Below are positions 1-12,999 of a stretch of 64,000 bases of DNA, in pieces (positions within the stretch are counted from its first letter, which is position 1; every line of letters begins with the position of its first letter). The notes under the pieces were generated by a model, which did no database searches, had not been told where the DNA came from, and saw nothing but the letters and a program-made list of their open reading frames with translations. The translations under genes were made by a program, and so were the position numbers. The stretch is from Symbiodinium natans (taxonomy: Eukaryota > Sar > Dinophyceae > Suessiales > Symbiodiniaceae): the NCBI GenBank assembly GCA_905221605.1, contig CAJNDS010002265.1, positions 186,001 to 250,000 of the forward strand, written 5' to 3'.

Positions 1-160
1 CGCTCCCGCGCGCGCGCACGCGCGCCCGCGCGCAAGCGCACGCACACGCCCGCGCCCGCGCCCGCGCGCGTGCGTGCACGCGAACCCACACACGCACCCG
101 CACATGCAGCCACACAGACACACCCACACAAAAGACAAACAAACGAACGAATAAATAACC
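1..160. repeat. CG/CA-rich alternating purine-pyrimidine simple sequence
   Basis: The first 130 bases are almost entirely alternating CG, CA and CCCG words, followed by short AAAC/AAAT words. Such runs can adopt left-handed helix and are typical low-complexity DNA. I see no coding signal. Confidence 0.85.
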
Positions 161-178
161 AAACAACTATATTGTATT

Positions 179-218
179 TACTTCGATCCTCCCCACCCTA
201 CGTCTAGCTGCTGTGGGA
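179..218 (+). repeat. Copy 1 of a diverged dispersed repeat (partner near 60536)
   Basis: About 39 bases starting TACTTCGATC match the stretch near 60537-60575 with roughly six differences. Both copies contain TCCCCACCCTACG and end in TGTGGGAG. The sequence after each copy shares only scattered words, so this looks like the conserved edge of an older dispersed repeat. The family is unknown to me. Confidence 0.5.
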
Positions 219-219
219 G

Positions 220-3200
220 CCATCCTGCCGTTTTCAAGCCGGTAATTGCGGATACTTCGCCGAAGGCTTCTGTCGTTGGCTCTCTGCGGAATTCTCTGAA
301 GGTAGGCCTCCAGGGACACTCGGCGCGACTCAAGGTGCGAACGTCTGTTGCCAGCTTGTCTGGCGGCCTTATTCTTCGGCCGTCTTCGGCTGGCCCAAGG
401 GTTTCTCAGACAATGGGACAGTCCCCGTCTTTGCAGTACGGGCGGGAGTGAGCCGTGAGCTGAAGTTCGGTTGATACTCCAAAGGTACTCCGAAGTCGCC
501 GAGCTCGTCCGGGGTCCAGTAGAGAGACCACGGGCAAGTACTCGTCCGACTCGTGTGTAGACAGGACTCGTATGCATTGCTCGTCCGTCTCCCATGAAAA
601 ATACGGATAACTCGAACTCCAACTCTCTGAAGTGCCATGGATGCCACGCTGATGCTATTAAAGCAGGAGAGGTGTATGATCTTCACGTGGCCGCCTGGGC
701 CGTGCTGTCCCTAGCATTTCTGATACTTGCCCCTTGGTTCTTTCTTTTGCCAGCAGAATCAGTGCTTACACACACACACACAAGGGATCGCAAAGCGAGC
801 TAGGGACTGAGAGGAATGCAGACTACAGGACCAGGAGAACAAAAGTCGGAGGACCAGGTCCAGCCGGCCCAGATACGAAAAACTTGGATGTACGGACAAC
901 CGCTCCGGAATCCGAAAGGAAGTACATCAACATATCCGACAGATTCCAAAAGCATTTGACAGCCCCAGCTTGCCTTTGCCAAGTCCAGAAGCTGCACGGG
1001 CGCCTTCCCCAAATCCATCAAGAAATCAGGGGCGACGGCGACAAGAATGGGCAAATACGTGTTCATGGCTTAGGCGCTTTGTGTTTGCAAAACGTTGGTG
1101 TTTGCCTGAAGAGCTTGGAAAGCAGGATCATTTCTTCGCCCCTGAGTCTGGGAGCATATTGTGGTTTGAAGGTTGACCTAGTCACCGTACTTACTCAACT
1201 CCCTGCAGCCCGGAAACTGCCAAGCCCCAACACCCGAAGCCCACGACCACTCGCCACCCCCAATGGCCTCTCCGTCGCAAACGCCCTCGCCTGGGGATTT
1301 GGCGAGCACGTGACCTGTGAGTTTGGGCTCGGAGCTTTGTAGTTCGTAGGCCTACTGCAAAGGGGGTTTCATCAAGGCAATTCAAAGCTTTCGAGAACTC
1401 ACCGAAATCTCATCATCGCTTTTTCCGGCTGGACGCACGTTTTGGAGGATCCTTCGGCCCGTGGCTTCTGGTGGCGGAGCAACACGCCTTGTAAACGTTT
1501 ACTGCCTCCCATGCTCGCAACCCCTGCTCAACCCTTTTTGTGAAACTTCTTCAGCCCCAAAAGGTCTTCAGAATTATGTGGATCCTTTTGGGCGCCAAAC
1601 TCCTCTTCACGGTACCCTCAGAACTTCGAGAACCCATACGCAACAGATTGTGACTCGCCATATAAGACCTCTCTCTGAGCCAACTCTTACGGCTTTGGCA
1701 CCTTTCCTGGACTTGCGTGACGTCGTACTGAGGGAAGGCATGCATGCCAAGAAGCGGTCGTCAGCGAATGACCGTGGACCCATGTCGCGATGGCGCCCAC
1801 ACTGGCGGAAGTGGAGTGCCAGTGACGACCTCTTGTAGGAATGGGGGGTGGAGCAGGGCAAAGCAGTTGGGTACGGCCAGGACTTTACTGAGTATTAGGG
1901 TTCCGGTTTCCAATGGAAAGAGCTGGGCTTGCGTCTGGGTTTCCAGAATGTGCTCAGAACCGTTTCAGACTCTTGAAGCGAGCCCCTTGCAGATGAAAAT
2001 CAACGCGGCCAGGCCTCTATGCTTCGAAAAACCAACAATCAGGTGTCTAGGAAAGGAAGGTTAGCAGGTCTCTCTCAGCAGATGGAGGGGGACTTTCACA
2101 AAAAGCCGATGCATAGCGGGGACGGACATGTAATAAAGGGGACGCACAAGCTCTCGAATGGACACCCTGGTGAGGCCACCCCACCTGCACCAATTCGTAA
2201 GCGCATGTGCCATATTGCACATGAAGGCAATGCCGATGAGGTCCTGCGTCTGCATTGCGCCCCGGGGCAGAAGCACCCAATGAGTCCAAACCGCAACGCT
2301 AAGAGTTCCCGTCACGTGTGGAATCTCTGATGCTCTTCAACAATATATTATGGCGCTGGCTGTGTCCCCTGTCTGCACTCATCCCCCACCCCCGCCCTTC
2401 CCCTAAACCCTATACCCTCCACCCTACACACTCCTTACATACCTTTTGCAAAAAAACCCAACAACCTTGAACGCCGACGCCCTGAAACCCTAAAACCCGA
2501 AAACACCAAAGCTTGAGACCCCAAACCATAAACCCTCTGTAAACCCTTGACCCCGTTGGGGGGGGCGGACCACATGTGAGGGGGACCTCAAACATGCGGC
2601 GGCCACGGTCCTGGCCGTGGTGGATCCAAAAATCGGAGGCGTCGGTCTCGGATGTGCGATGACATGGCTTCAAACTTGATGCTTTGATCAGGGGAGATGG
2701 GGGGTTTACGACTTTGATATTCGGGGTGCCTTATTGGAGTCCTTATTCTAAGGGGATCCTACTATTTGGGGATCTGTATTGGGGGACCGGGGTCAGGGCC
2801 GCCGGATTCTGTGTCGACCCCATGCCAATGTGCAGATCCAGGGCACGGGTAGCCCCGACAGCCGCCGGTCCAGCTCCGCCTTCGGCAGTTGAGGGTAGGG
2901 GCATGTGAAGGCTTTGGCTGCTACCAAAACAGTATCAAAACCATGGGCCTTGCCTGAATGGCCAGCCAGGCGTGTGGAGAATGATCTACCACGTCCACGC
3001 CTGCAAGCCCAGGCGAGAGGGAGCCCTCAAACTGTTAGGCACATCTGCGCCATGTTTGCCGGGACAACCAGGCTCACAAGAAACTTCTTGGAAGTCTGGG
3101 ACGGTTCAGCGAAACGCATCTAAACGCTGAACCTGCGCCCTGGCCCACAGCCAAGCACAGCCCGCGCGCCTGCAGCCAGCCGGAGCAGCTCCTATGCCGA

Positions 3201-6200
3201 GTTGCTTGCAAGAGCTGTGTTTCGGCTTCCATTGTTAACAGGGCAAAATGGTTTGCCGGCAACTGCTTTCGCACAATGTTGTTCAAGGTTGTATGGCCGA
3301 GGGTCGATCAGAACAGGCATCGGGTTCAGGCGATCTGTGAACAAGGTGGTATAGGGTAGGAACACACGGCATACGCCATTTAGGGCTTAGGCTTGTGGTG
3401 GGTAAGTTCGGAAGACCAAGTACAGTACCGGTCGGCATACCGTGTAGGGCTGTGTATAATGTGGAAGAGTGTCTATGCATCCATCTTCCGTCCCCTGGAG
3501 CTCGAATGAGTTTATCTGAGTCATGAGCCGCTGGGCGGTTGAATCCGGGACATACGTTTTCTGCAGCCTGGTTTCTGAATCTTGGCTTCTCGGGAAACCT
3601 GGAAGCCAAGCAAGTAAAACTCACGACTGATGATTGCCATGTGGAAAAAGGAAAATATGCCGGGTTCAAGGCTCAGCCCCACTACACTACAATGACCCCT
3701 GCAACGTCATCTAAATCTGAGGGCTTTAATTTGTTGACCCAGGCTGCAGCAAGAAACCTAGAAAGGCCTCAAGCCTGAAGTTAAAAAAGCCAAGGTCAAC
3801 ACCCACCATGCCTGCAGCGTCAGATGCCCAAGCCGCCGCAAGACCTCCGACTATCTTGAGTGGTTTAGGGCTTTGTAGGGCTTGGGTGGAGGGATCCTAA
3901 AGGCCGAAGCTAGGAACGAGTTTGTGTTGGGCTTGTGGTCTTCTGGGCCTGCCTGCTCCACGCTGCGCCTGCAGAATGTCGCCTCGCGCACGCCGAGCCG
4001 AGAGAGGGACCAGAGCATCTTTGCTACCTGCACTGTGCGCACTCCCCACGCCCTGAATTTCTAAATGGCACAACCACGTAAGTTGCCCAACCCCTACAAG
4101 GACAGAAAACCCCAAACACTGAAACCAGAAACTGTTGGGATTCAAGTTGGGAGCGGGCTTCTACATGGCGAAAAGGCTGATACGAGGCAGCCTGGAGGCA
4201 TTTTGGGCTCCGGCACTTCGAGGTGCTGCTAGCACGGTAGCATGGATACAAAAAATAAAAGGTTCACTCACGAAAACGAGGTCTTGCCAGAGCTTACAGA
4301 ACTTGGCGGAATGACGCTCACCCTTCCACAACCACCAGCAAGATCTGCGACATCTACGGCAAGAGAATGGACACTTCTGCAAAGCATAAAGCGCAACGGC
4401 GACCGGCGGCAGCAGGAATGACTCTGGAGATTCCATGCAATTTCTCCAGAAGCAGGGTACACCTAAGTCGAACAATCCACTAGCACGATAAAAAAATCTC
4501 AAGGAGTCACCAGACCTCCGAGTCCACACCCCACGTCCATGCAAAGCACCCGAAACCTCCAAACTCCCGATGCATACACCTGCAAGGCAAAATTTTACTG
4601 TCGCACACCCAAGGGAGCAAAAGGCTCTATCTCAGATCTACTTAAAATGGCATCCTGGAGACTCAACCGGGGGCAAGGCACAGGTCAGGAAGACGGGAGG
4701 GAAGCGCGCAACAAGTCAACTCGAGCCTGTCTAGGGTTGAGGGCTTTCAGGTTTCTCAGAGCTTATACCTTCTACAAACTCCATGGTCAGGCGTTGCACC
4801 TCGTGTGGCTTCTTCAAAGGCTGCTTTGCAACCTAGGCAGTGTGGCGCAAACCCTCATCACTATCACTACCAGGGGCATGCCGAATTTACAGACTGGGGA
4901 ATTGCAAACTAATGGTTTAGGGTTTGTTGGACAAGGTGTCTCGCATGGAGTTGTAGCTTGGAAGGCGTTGGAACGCTTGGGGGCCTGATTCATCGGTCAT
5001 CAAATTTCAGACTGGTGCAATCAAGAAAAGACGGGTGCCTGCATACCTCGGGCAGTTCTACACGGTGGCCCTGAGGATCCACGGAGTTCATGGGTCCATT
5101 CTGAGCCCTGAAGCCCTGGGCTCTAACCTCGATACTGTACTCCCACGCCAACTTCGCCCGGCCTCGCGGCAACTGCAGTGGATGACCTCGGGGTCCTGCA
5201 CGCAAGGCTCAATGAGGGAGCCACGCGGGGCACCAGAAAGATTTGACTTATGCTTCAGGTGTTGGAAGGCCCCTGTGATCTTGACAAATGCGATCAACCC
5301 CCAAGTCTTCATCGATAAGCAACTTAAACCTTAAGCGGGCGCAAATAATGATGCCTGTAAGCAATTCCATGTAATTGGACCACGGCTGTACACACCCATG
5401 CACTGCTCCAAGACGGTGGCTGGAGCGCAGTGAGCAGCTCCCAGCAAAAGGCAGGGTGAAGCAAGTCTTTGTCGTTGATTCCTCACCCAGAAGGGGCCTG
5501 AAGAACCGAAGGTTAGAGTCTTTGAGTTGGAGTGAAGGTACTTTGCTTGCATGGGCCGTGATTACCTCCCCACCCACCCGCCCCAATCCCAAAGAGTGTA
5601 AGAAACAGTTTTTTGGCCCGGACCGGCCTGTGTTGGCCTAACCACATCTCTGAGCTATGAACTAACATGTCCCTGCCGGACATTCGGAACTGTGAGCTGC
5701 ATTCCGCATCAGTCTCGTGCATTTCTTGGGCTGACCCCACCCCCTGCTGCCAGATTGTGCTCGACTACTCTAGCCTTGCAAGTACGGCCGTGTCACACTT
5801 TTCGCGTTATTCACTGCGCTCTGCCCTCCCTGTTGTCCATGGTGTCTCTCAGGGTCGAGTAATGCTGTTCGGTTCGGTCGATGTGTCACGAGCATAACTC
5901 GCCGAAGCGAAGCCAGGTTTCCAAGAAAAACAATACGATGACTAAACACTTCAACAACCTTGCTCCTCAATCTTGACTTTAAACTCAAGCCTTTAGCAAG
6001 TCCTCTACGCCCAGCCTTGCGAGAATGAAAAGGAAGGCAACAGGCGACCTGTGGCAAACTGCGCTCCAAACAATTTGTCGGAAGCAGGGGTATTGGGGCT
6101 TAGGATTCAACGTCGCTTAGAGTCCTCGAATGCAGGGTTCCACCGTGATGGTCCTCAATGATGCAAAGGAGTCAGCATTCATACTAAGGAAATATTCTGC

Positions 6201-9200
6201 ACGAGTCGTGTAGAGTACACTGCCGGAGTGTTTAAGCCCTGCTCTGCACAACGTCAAGTTGGCATTGTACACTCGAAAGGGAGCTTAGGGTTTGGTCTGT
6301 CAAATTGCTTAAGTTGAGGTCCGACCATCTCTTCAAAAGCATACTTTGCAGGTGGTGACAGGTCTCTCATGGGACCAAGTGAAGTACCGGTTTGGGGCTG
6401 CACAAGTGTCTCCACGTTCTTGAGAGCTAGCTGTCGTGAGAAATTTATTGTCAATGAAATCCCACATGGGCCACATGCAGACCAGCAAGGCTTGAAGTTG
6501 GGAGCCATTTACATAACGTCAAAGACTTGCAACCGCAACTTCAACATACTGTGGAGAACTGATGAGGGTTGGAATGTCGCAAATTCAACCTTAGAATTCC
6601 TGCGACGCCTCGCAAGGAGTGGCGAAGACAGTGCCGATTCTTGACAGCCCCCAGGATGTCGGTTTAGGCTTCAGGCACTTGAAGGCGCACAAGGTCTTTT
6701 TGTTTTTCAGGCCGGAGCCTTGAGCCCGGCTTCGGCCCTCTATGGGCAACTTCGAGAAGCACTGCAAATGTTCTTCCCCCTCCCCCCCCCCGCCTGTCTA
6801 TGCCAGCAGCTTCTGAGTCGATGAATGTTTCCAGCGCCTCAAGGTGACCGTGCATCTTTATCGCGCCAGGTAACGCATGGCTGTGCGGAATTGAGGGCGG
6901 CTGACAAACATGCACCGCTGGGGCTTTGAGCCCGTGTGAGATTGCGAGCCTTCGGGCCTCATGGTTTGAGTGTTCAGGGCTTTCAGGTCGGCGCGAGATA
7001 GAAACTTGGACTTTGGAGATATTGTTCACAGCTTAGTAGCAGCCAGCCCCAGTACAAACACGAAGGAAAGCGCAGGTCTGTACATGAATGTACACACTTT
7101 GGTTGTGGCAGAGGTGCAACATGCCTTGCGTCCGGCTGATCGGTCGATCAGCTGCTCGCAGATAGAAACCGAACTTGCAGCCGCAATGTACGCGCGGCGT
7201 ATACATGTCCCTCTAATTCCCTGCGCCTGCTATGAGAGATCGAAGCCATCCCCGTGTAAGAAAGGGCATGCAGTTATCTAGGTACCTTTGCAACAGGGCG
7301 CCTTGCTCCAGCGCCCGCTGGTGTCACACGCAAGAATGCACGTGTCACAGAGGATCTCGCTGGGCTGCCCCTGGCCCAGGTAGTCTGTTGAGGAGACAGT
7401 ATGAGACAGTGCTTCCTGTTTTCAGAGACGCGCGAGGTTCCACAGGACTTCAAGTTGGTCCTACTGGCATGGAGTTCCGGTGCACACGACAGGCTGTGAA
7501 TAGGATGCCTCACCCACACCTTTCAACACATGTTCAGCACATGAGGGCGCAAAGAACCGGAAGCTCTCAACCACCCAGCAGCTCATTGCCAGGGAGTTCA
7601 TGGTTTGGCATGGACTGCGCATATGATTTGGGCTTAAGATATGTGCTCGATTGAGTACCAATATTCAGAAAGTTCGGAAGCTTTCTACTATCAGCTATTC
7701 ATGGTGCTACTGTCCTTGACACTATTCATCAAGATACTCGTGCCTATACGACATTTCGGGCGTTCTCACCAAGTCAACCAGAAGAAACTTATTCAATGCT
7801 TGCAGCGAATCGTTTTGGTCTTAGATATTTGTGGGGCTGTGTATCCGAGAGACCTGATCTGCTGCCATCTCCCTGAGCACCTGTCCGGGAGCTTGACGGC
7901 GAAACAATGTCTAACACCACTGACGCTATGGGCGAGGGCCTGTGCGTTTGGGTCTGCTGGCGTTGCTTTATGCCAAATATCGACATCCTGGGTCCCAGAG
8001 AAACTCTGAATCCCACAGCCTTTTTTGGCCACCAGGTACCTCCAAAGCTGCATGCCAAGCGGGCAGTGCGGCACAGATGGCGGCGACGGTGCCCAAAATG
8101 ACAACCTTAAAAAGTCCCACATGGAGTGAGGAGTGTTGCCAGAATCCCCAAAGCATCTCTTCACTGACTCAGACTGAAACGCATACGTAAGCCCGTAAGA
8201 TCCTGTAAGCGTAACAGGAGAAAGTGTTCCCATGGAGCCTCTGAGCTCAAGGTCTTGGCAAAGGACTTAGAGGCACGGCTAAAGCCTGTTCTCTTTTAAC
8301 GTTTGTTGGTCTGAAAAACTTCAGGGTCGAGAGCTGTAGGAATCAGAGCCTGTAGATGAGACTGTCGGGAACTTTGTGGCGAACTGCTGCAATGATTCCT
8401 GCCGGAGCACTTTAGCGAATCCTGACCATCATCAACTTTCTGATGCAGAACAAGCGTCGTTCTGCCGAATGCGCGCAGAGGCCATGCGACTCCGACAATC
8501 CAAGCCTGCCTGACCGAATTACATGCAGGAGCTTGATCGGCATGATTGGTAGGGCTGGGCTGGGCTCACATGTCGCATAAGCTGCATCTTGCTGTCTGAA
8601 GAAGCAGAGGCAACTCGGTGGAGATTGTTGGAGCAGTTGCACACACACGTTGGCAAGAAATGGCACAAGATTGACACAAAGGTTGGCAAACAAAAAATGT
8701 ACACAAGGGTATGAAGATTGTGTATGTGTGAGAGGCTGCCGGCTCTCGAAGTGGAAGCCCTCCCGGGAGCGGTTCGTTCATGAAGGCATTTGCTAGCATA
8801 CGACGATCTCAAAACACTTTTTCTCATTCACTTCTGTATACACCCCTTGGATTCAATGCACGCATCTACTCAACGCCAGCATTCCACATGCCAGAGGTGA
8901 GGCACAAAGTGAAGAGCTTTGTCATACCGTACCTTTGGAGCGCTTGGGGTTCCATTGCTCTACAAAACGAGGCCCGCCGAGGGCCGCCGGGCGGAACCCT
9001 GGTGCACACGTCCCAATTTCCCCCCGCTGTAAACCGTGTGAGCGTGCCTTTGCGCAAGCACTCCAGCAGCTTCAAGTCCCCAGTACTTCCCCTGAGTCTT
9101 TTCGGGCTGACCCTAACCCTTATGATTTGTGTGTGTTCAGCTCTTGATCTTCCCGTTCTGCAGATGTGATATGGCATCGTGGGGTCAGAGTCGGGGGAGG

Positions 9201-12200
9201 CCCTCCGAGTCGTGAGTGCAACTTTCAAAGTTCAAGCTCTTGCTAGAAAGCTCTGTCAAATTGCAAAAGAAGTCCCGCTATTATTGCAAGAGAGCCAGAG
9301 CGCCCCAAACCCAAACAAGTAGCCAAGAACTGCACAAGTGCGTGAAGACCAGTCGGCCAAACTCTCTGGTAACATTCTGACACACCGCCCTTTACCCTGA
9401 CAACTAAACAAGACGTCGCAACGAGACCTTCCAAGCCGGCGTGCAGTGATGGCCACAAGCGCTCATCCTCAACTTCCCAAGGATGCCCCACAAATTTAGT
9501 CTTTCGATCACGAAAAACCAGAAATACAGCCATCATTAACTGAAGTCGCTCCACTCCGCGGTAGCCGGTGTTTGAAGATGGCTTTAGCTAATTTGGCAGA
9601 TAGAACTTCTGGTTTGGAGCCTAGACTCAGAACAGCCTTTAAAGGTTCGACTGCAGCTGAGGCACACCGCCGAATAGCACACCACATCCTGCCGGAGGCC
9701 TGGTAGGCTTGAGGCGCGAAGCCATCAAGGCTTAACTCTTGGTGCTTATGCATTGCTACCATTGCGCCAGAAAGGCAGAAAGTCTATCCTGACTATGGAC
9801 TTGGACTTGAACTGGGAGGACCCACGGCTTCGGGACTCGTGGTGGAAACTGGATGCAACTAGGCGGCCACCGTTGAGCAACGGCATCGCTGCCAGCCTGA
9901 TTTTTGTTGAGACATGTTTGAGCTCGAGTTCCCAAAATAGTGCAACTGACGGCGATGGTCTAGGGTCTAGGGCCGGGTCTAGGGCTCACAAAGGGATGAA
10001 TGGGTTGAGGAAGGAGTCTTGCCGTTGGTCCCTATGGCCCTAAGCCGAAACATTTATTCACCACAACGAGCTGAACCAAAAAATTCACAAGCCGTACATC
10101 TGAAAGCCTAAGCAACTCAAGCCGTTAGCTCCACCTGTGTCTGCAAACTGTTGCTAGTGTAAGGATGGCCGAGCCATAGGAGCGAGGTTCTTTCATCGTA
10201 GGCCCTCTCAGGTATGCAGGACCCCGCCCAGTGCTGTCTGACCACCAGAAGAAAGCTTTGAGAGGAAAGATCTAACCGCTTGGTGTTGCGTCTGAACAAG
10301 CAGCTGTGAAGGACTCCATGAAGTAGACAATAGCCCCGAGCATTCTTGGTTTACTTTGAGGGCAATGGGTCCTTGCTACTCTTCCAGTGTTGATGTTACT
10401 GTACTCCCAACCAAACTTTACAAACTTCACGTGGTAAGAGAAGAAGCTGCGAAAGCTTTACAAACCTGTAGTGTGTCATTACCAACAGGATGCCCTTCAT
10501 ACGTCATTCGACATGTGCGTGCGAGTCTGGTGTGCTTCCAACATTTGAGGTGCTGGCTAGTCTCATCCAGCCTAAGCCCTGCTCGCGGGCATTGTCTAGC
10601 TAACGCCTAATCCAAGACCAGCACTTCAGATAAACCAAATGGGACGAGCAACAAGCCCAGGCTTCTGCGCCAGCCTTCCTGCAACAACCCCGAACGGTTG
10701 AAGGTTGAGGTCTTCTAGGATTGCATTTAGAGCAACGGCTACTTAGCGTGATTGCATCTGGCCAGCCTTAGCTTAGCACCAGAAACCTTGGGCCCTGAAC
10801 CCGGACTGAAACGCGGACTTTTTACATGACAGTTCACAACATGGGCTCCTGGGTTTCGGAAGCTTAGGGCTTAGGGCCTAAAGTAAGTACAACAGAATGT
10901 GAGGTCTCAAGGATTCTGGGTAGGGTGTGTAGACTTTGGCGCGTGCAGGGTTCAAACCAGACAGCTGCAGTTCCTTCTGACGCTTCTAACGGCTGAACTT
11001 AGGCACGTTCTTGGAATTCCTAGAATGTAGACAAGCAACTTTAAAGGAACTTCAAGATGATGTGTCAGGAGGTTCAGGGAGTGCAGGCCTTTGAACAAAC
11101 CCAAGCGAATGCTCCTCTGCTGCCTCGCCTGCGCGCATGACCTTCAGGCAATGAAGTGATCAGGATATAGGGGCTAGAATCGTGAGTAACATTCTATGAG
11201 GTTCAGGAAACTGCGAATTTCGTAGGTTGCATACCTGTTCGGTGATACCCCGGCACTTGTCGCAGCCACTACCTCATTACCAACACATTGAAAATTGAAG
11301 ACTCTGTCGAACCGGCGCGGGCTGTCATACTTTTATATTGCAACATTGCAGCACTTTGAACCTTTGCCTTCAGCGCAGCACGTCTAAACAACATGCAATG
11401 CAAGCACGCTAACTGCGGTCTCAAAAACCTCCCAACCGCAAGTTGTCAAGACTGCTGTTCAATCTCAGGTTGCCCAAAGTGTTCTCCCATGCGCTGAAAA
11501 ACTCCCCAACTCTGGAACCCAAAGCCTCCAGAATCTTCAGAATCTCCAGAATCCCCTTCAGACCTCAACCTTTGAAGCCTCGAGCTAAGGCCCCATCCGC
11601 GCTCCAACTCGCAGCAGTGGCCTACCCGTGGTATCAGGAATCACACTGTGGCTTTCGGCACTTAGAGTTGCAAGGTCGTGCTGAAGAATTGAGGATTTGA
11701 GGTTGGGCAAAGTGCTGGCACACCCTGCTGAACTCTCCAAACTTCTATCACTCCTGCGTCGCTGCGCTGCTTGCTCAGTGAATCAGGCTGTTGCAAATAG
11801 CAGCTGTGTGCCGTGTACAGTGGAGTGTACAGCATGCTTTGCACGGAGGCTCCAGACATTTCTGCAGAATTCAGCGGCAAACTTCCGTTCCGAAGAACAC
11901 TGCATCCAAACCCTGCAGATTGATTGCAGGCATACGTCAGGGGTTCACAAGTTTAATGCCGGTAATAGGATTCTGTACATTGCCTAAAATTTGCCACCCT
12001 CCTAGCCAAACCTTTGCAACAGGACATCTCCATGCATCGGACACCTCCTCACAGCTGCGAAGCATCGCGACTGCGCCGCGCCAATGTCGGTGGCTCGCGG
12101 CAGTGATTGCGTAGGTGGTGCCTTGGATACAAATCAGGGGGAGTCTTGGGTGGGCTTGAGGATCGACAGCCTGACTTCGGGGTCAGGGTGTCGGCTCCGA

Positions 12201-12500
12201 AGCCGGAGCGTTGTGAGTTCTTGGGCGGCTCAGCTAAGGTGCAAAACGGTTGGCTCTCCACAGCTCAGGGAACCGATGCTCTCGCAGCATGCAAGGAGAT
12301 GCAATGAAGCGGAATTCACATACTTAGGAAATCTTAGGAACAAGAAAGAAGCCCTCGGCCCATGGTCAAGAGCAGCCAGCGACCCTTCTTTCTAAAGCAC
12401 CCGCATATGACTTCAAGGTTGTTTCCGAAGTCATGCTACACTCAAATTCTGCTGCCAGATCTGCTGAAGACGTCTCGCTGGGCGCGTCGGGCTGCCATGT
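220..12500. other. About 12 kb with no gene I can support
   Basis: Open frames of 60-200 codons occur on both strands, but none carries a motif I recognise or a run of phase-compatible exons. There is a short (CA)n run near 767-782 and degenerate CCCTAAA words at 2400-2550. An intergenic spacer or introns of a gene whose exons I failed to recognise are both possible, because exons here can be under 50 nt. Confidence 0.5.
2400..2550 (+). repeat. Degenerate telomere-like CCCTAAA words
   Basis: Several copies and near-copies of CCCTAAA, AACCCTAAA and CCTTGAAC follow each other without a strict period. They match the plant-type telomere heptamer that is scattered through this whole window. Confidence 0.5.
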
Positions 12501-12546
12501 CGTCCAGGAGGATGAGGACAGGCTGAGTCAGGATATGAATTGGGGC

Positions 12547-12623
12547 CCACGGTTCTCGAGGTTGCGGACTGCGGCAACTACGGGCAAGAAGTCCCCAGAT
12601 GTAATCCGAAGCTGCGAGATGCC
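12547..12623 (-). CDS. Candidate internal exon, unknown protein
   Basis: On the minus strand an AG|G acceptor opens a 77-nt stop-free stretch of 25 codons plus two bases, reading GISQLRITSGDF then LPVVAAVRNLENRG. It ends at a possible GC donor. The composition looks like a soluble globular protein. It lies just downstream of a similar candidate at 12857-12937 on the same strand, and both may belong to one gene. I do not recognise the family. A chance open frame remains possible. Confidence 0.3.
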
Positions 12624-12856
12624 CTGATCTCGAACTTCTCTGAATTTGGCAACTTTTGGCTTTGGGGCTGGCCTTCCAGGCCCGTCCTTGAGACCAGCAA
12701 GCCATGGCTCCTCGAACACGAGGGATTACGCATCAAAATGAACTGAACATGTACATGTATACATGGCTTATCTGCATTTAGGTATTTTTGATTATTTTTG
12801 TAGATCATGACAGAAGGGAAGTTGTTGAAGTTTGAGAACATGCACTGATGTGCGGC

Positions 12857-12937
12857 CCTGGGGTCGGTTGAAGCCGATCTGCGGATGAAAGCTGCCATCC
12901 GCGCAGGACTCGAGGAGCCTGAGCAACTGGGAGCTAC
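12857..12937 (-). CDS. Candidate internal exon, unknown protein
   Basis: After an AG|GT acceptor this minus-strand stretch reads SSQLLRLLESCADG then SFHPQIGFNRPQ, 81 nt in one frame, and ends at a possible GC donor. Donor and acceptor style match the well-supported genes in the window. No family is recognised. Confidence 0.3.
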
Positions 12938-12999
12938 CTTCGGGGGGACCTTGGAGACTCTCACAAGGCTACTAAGGTTCTCGTCAGATATCTACAGCT

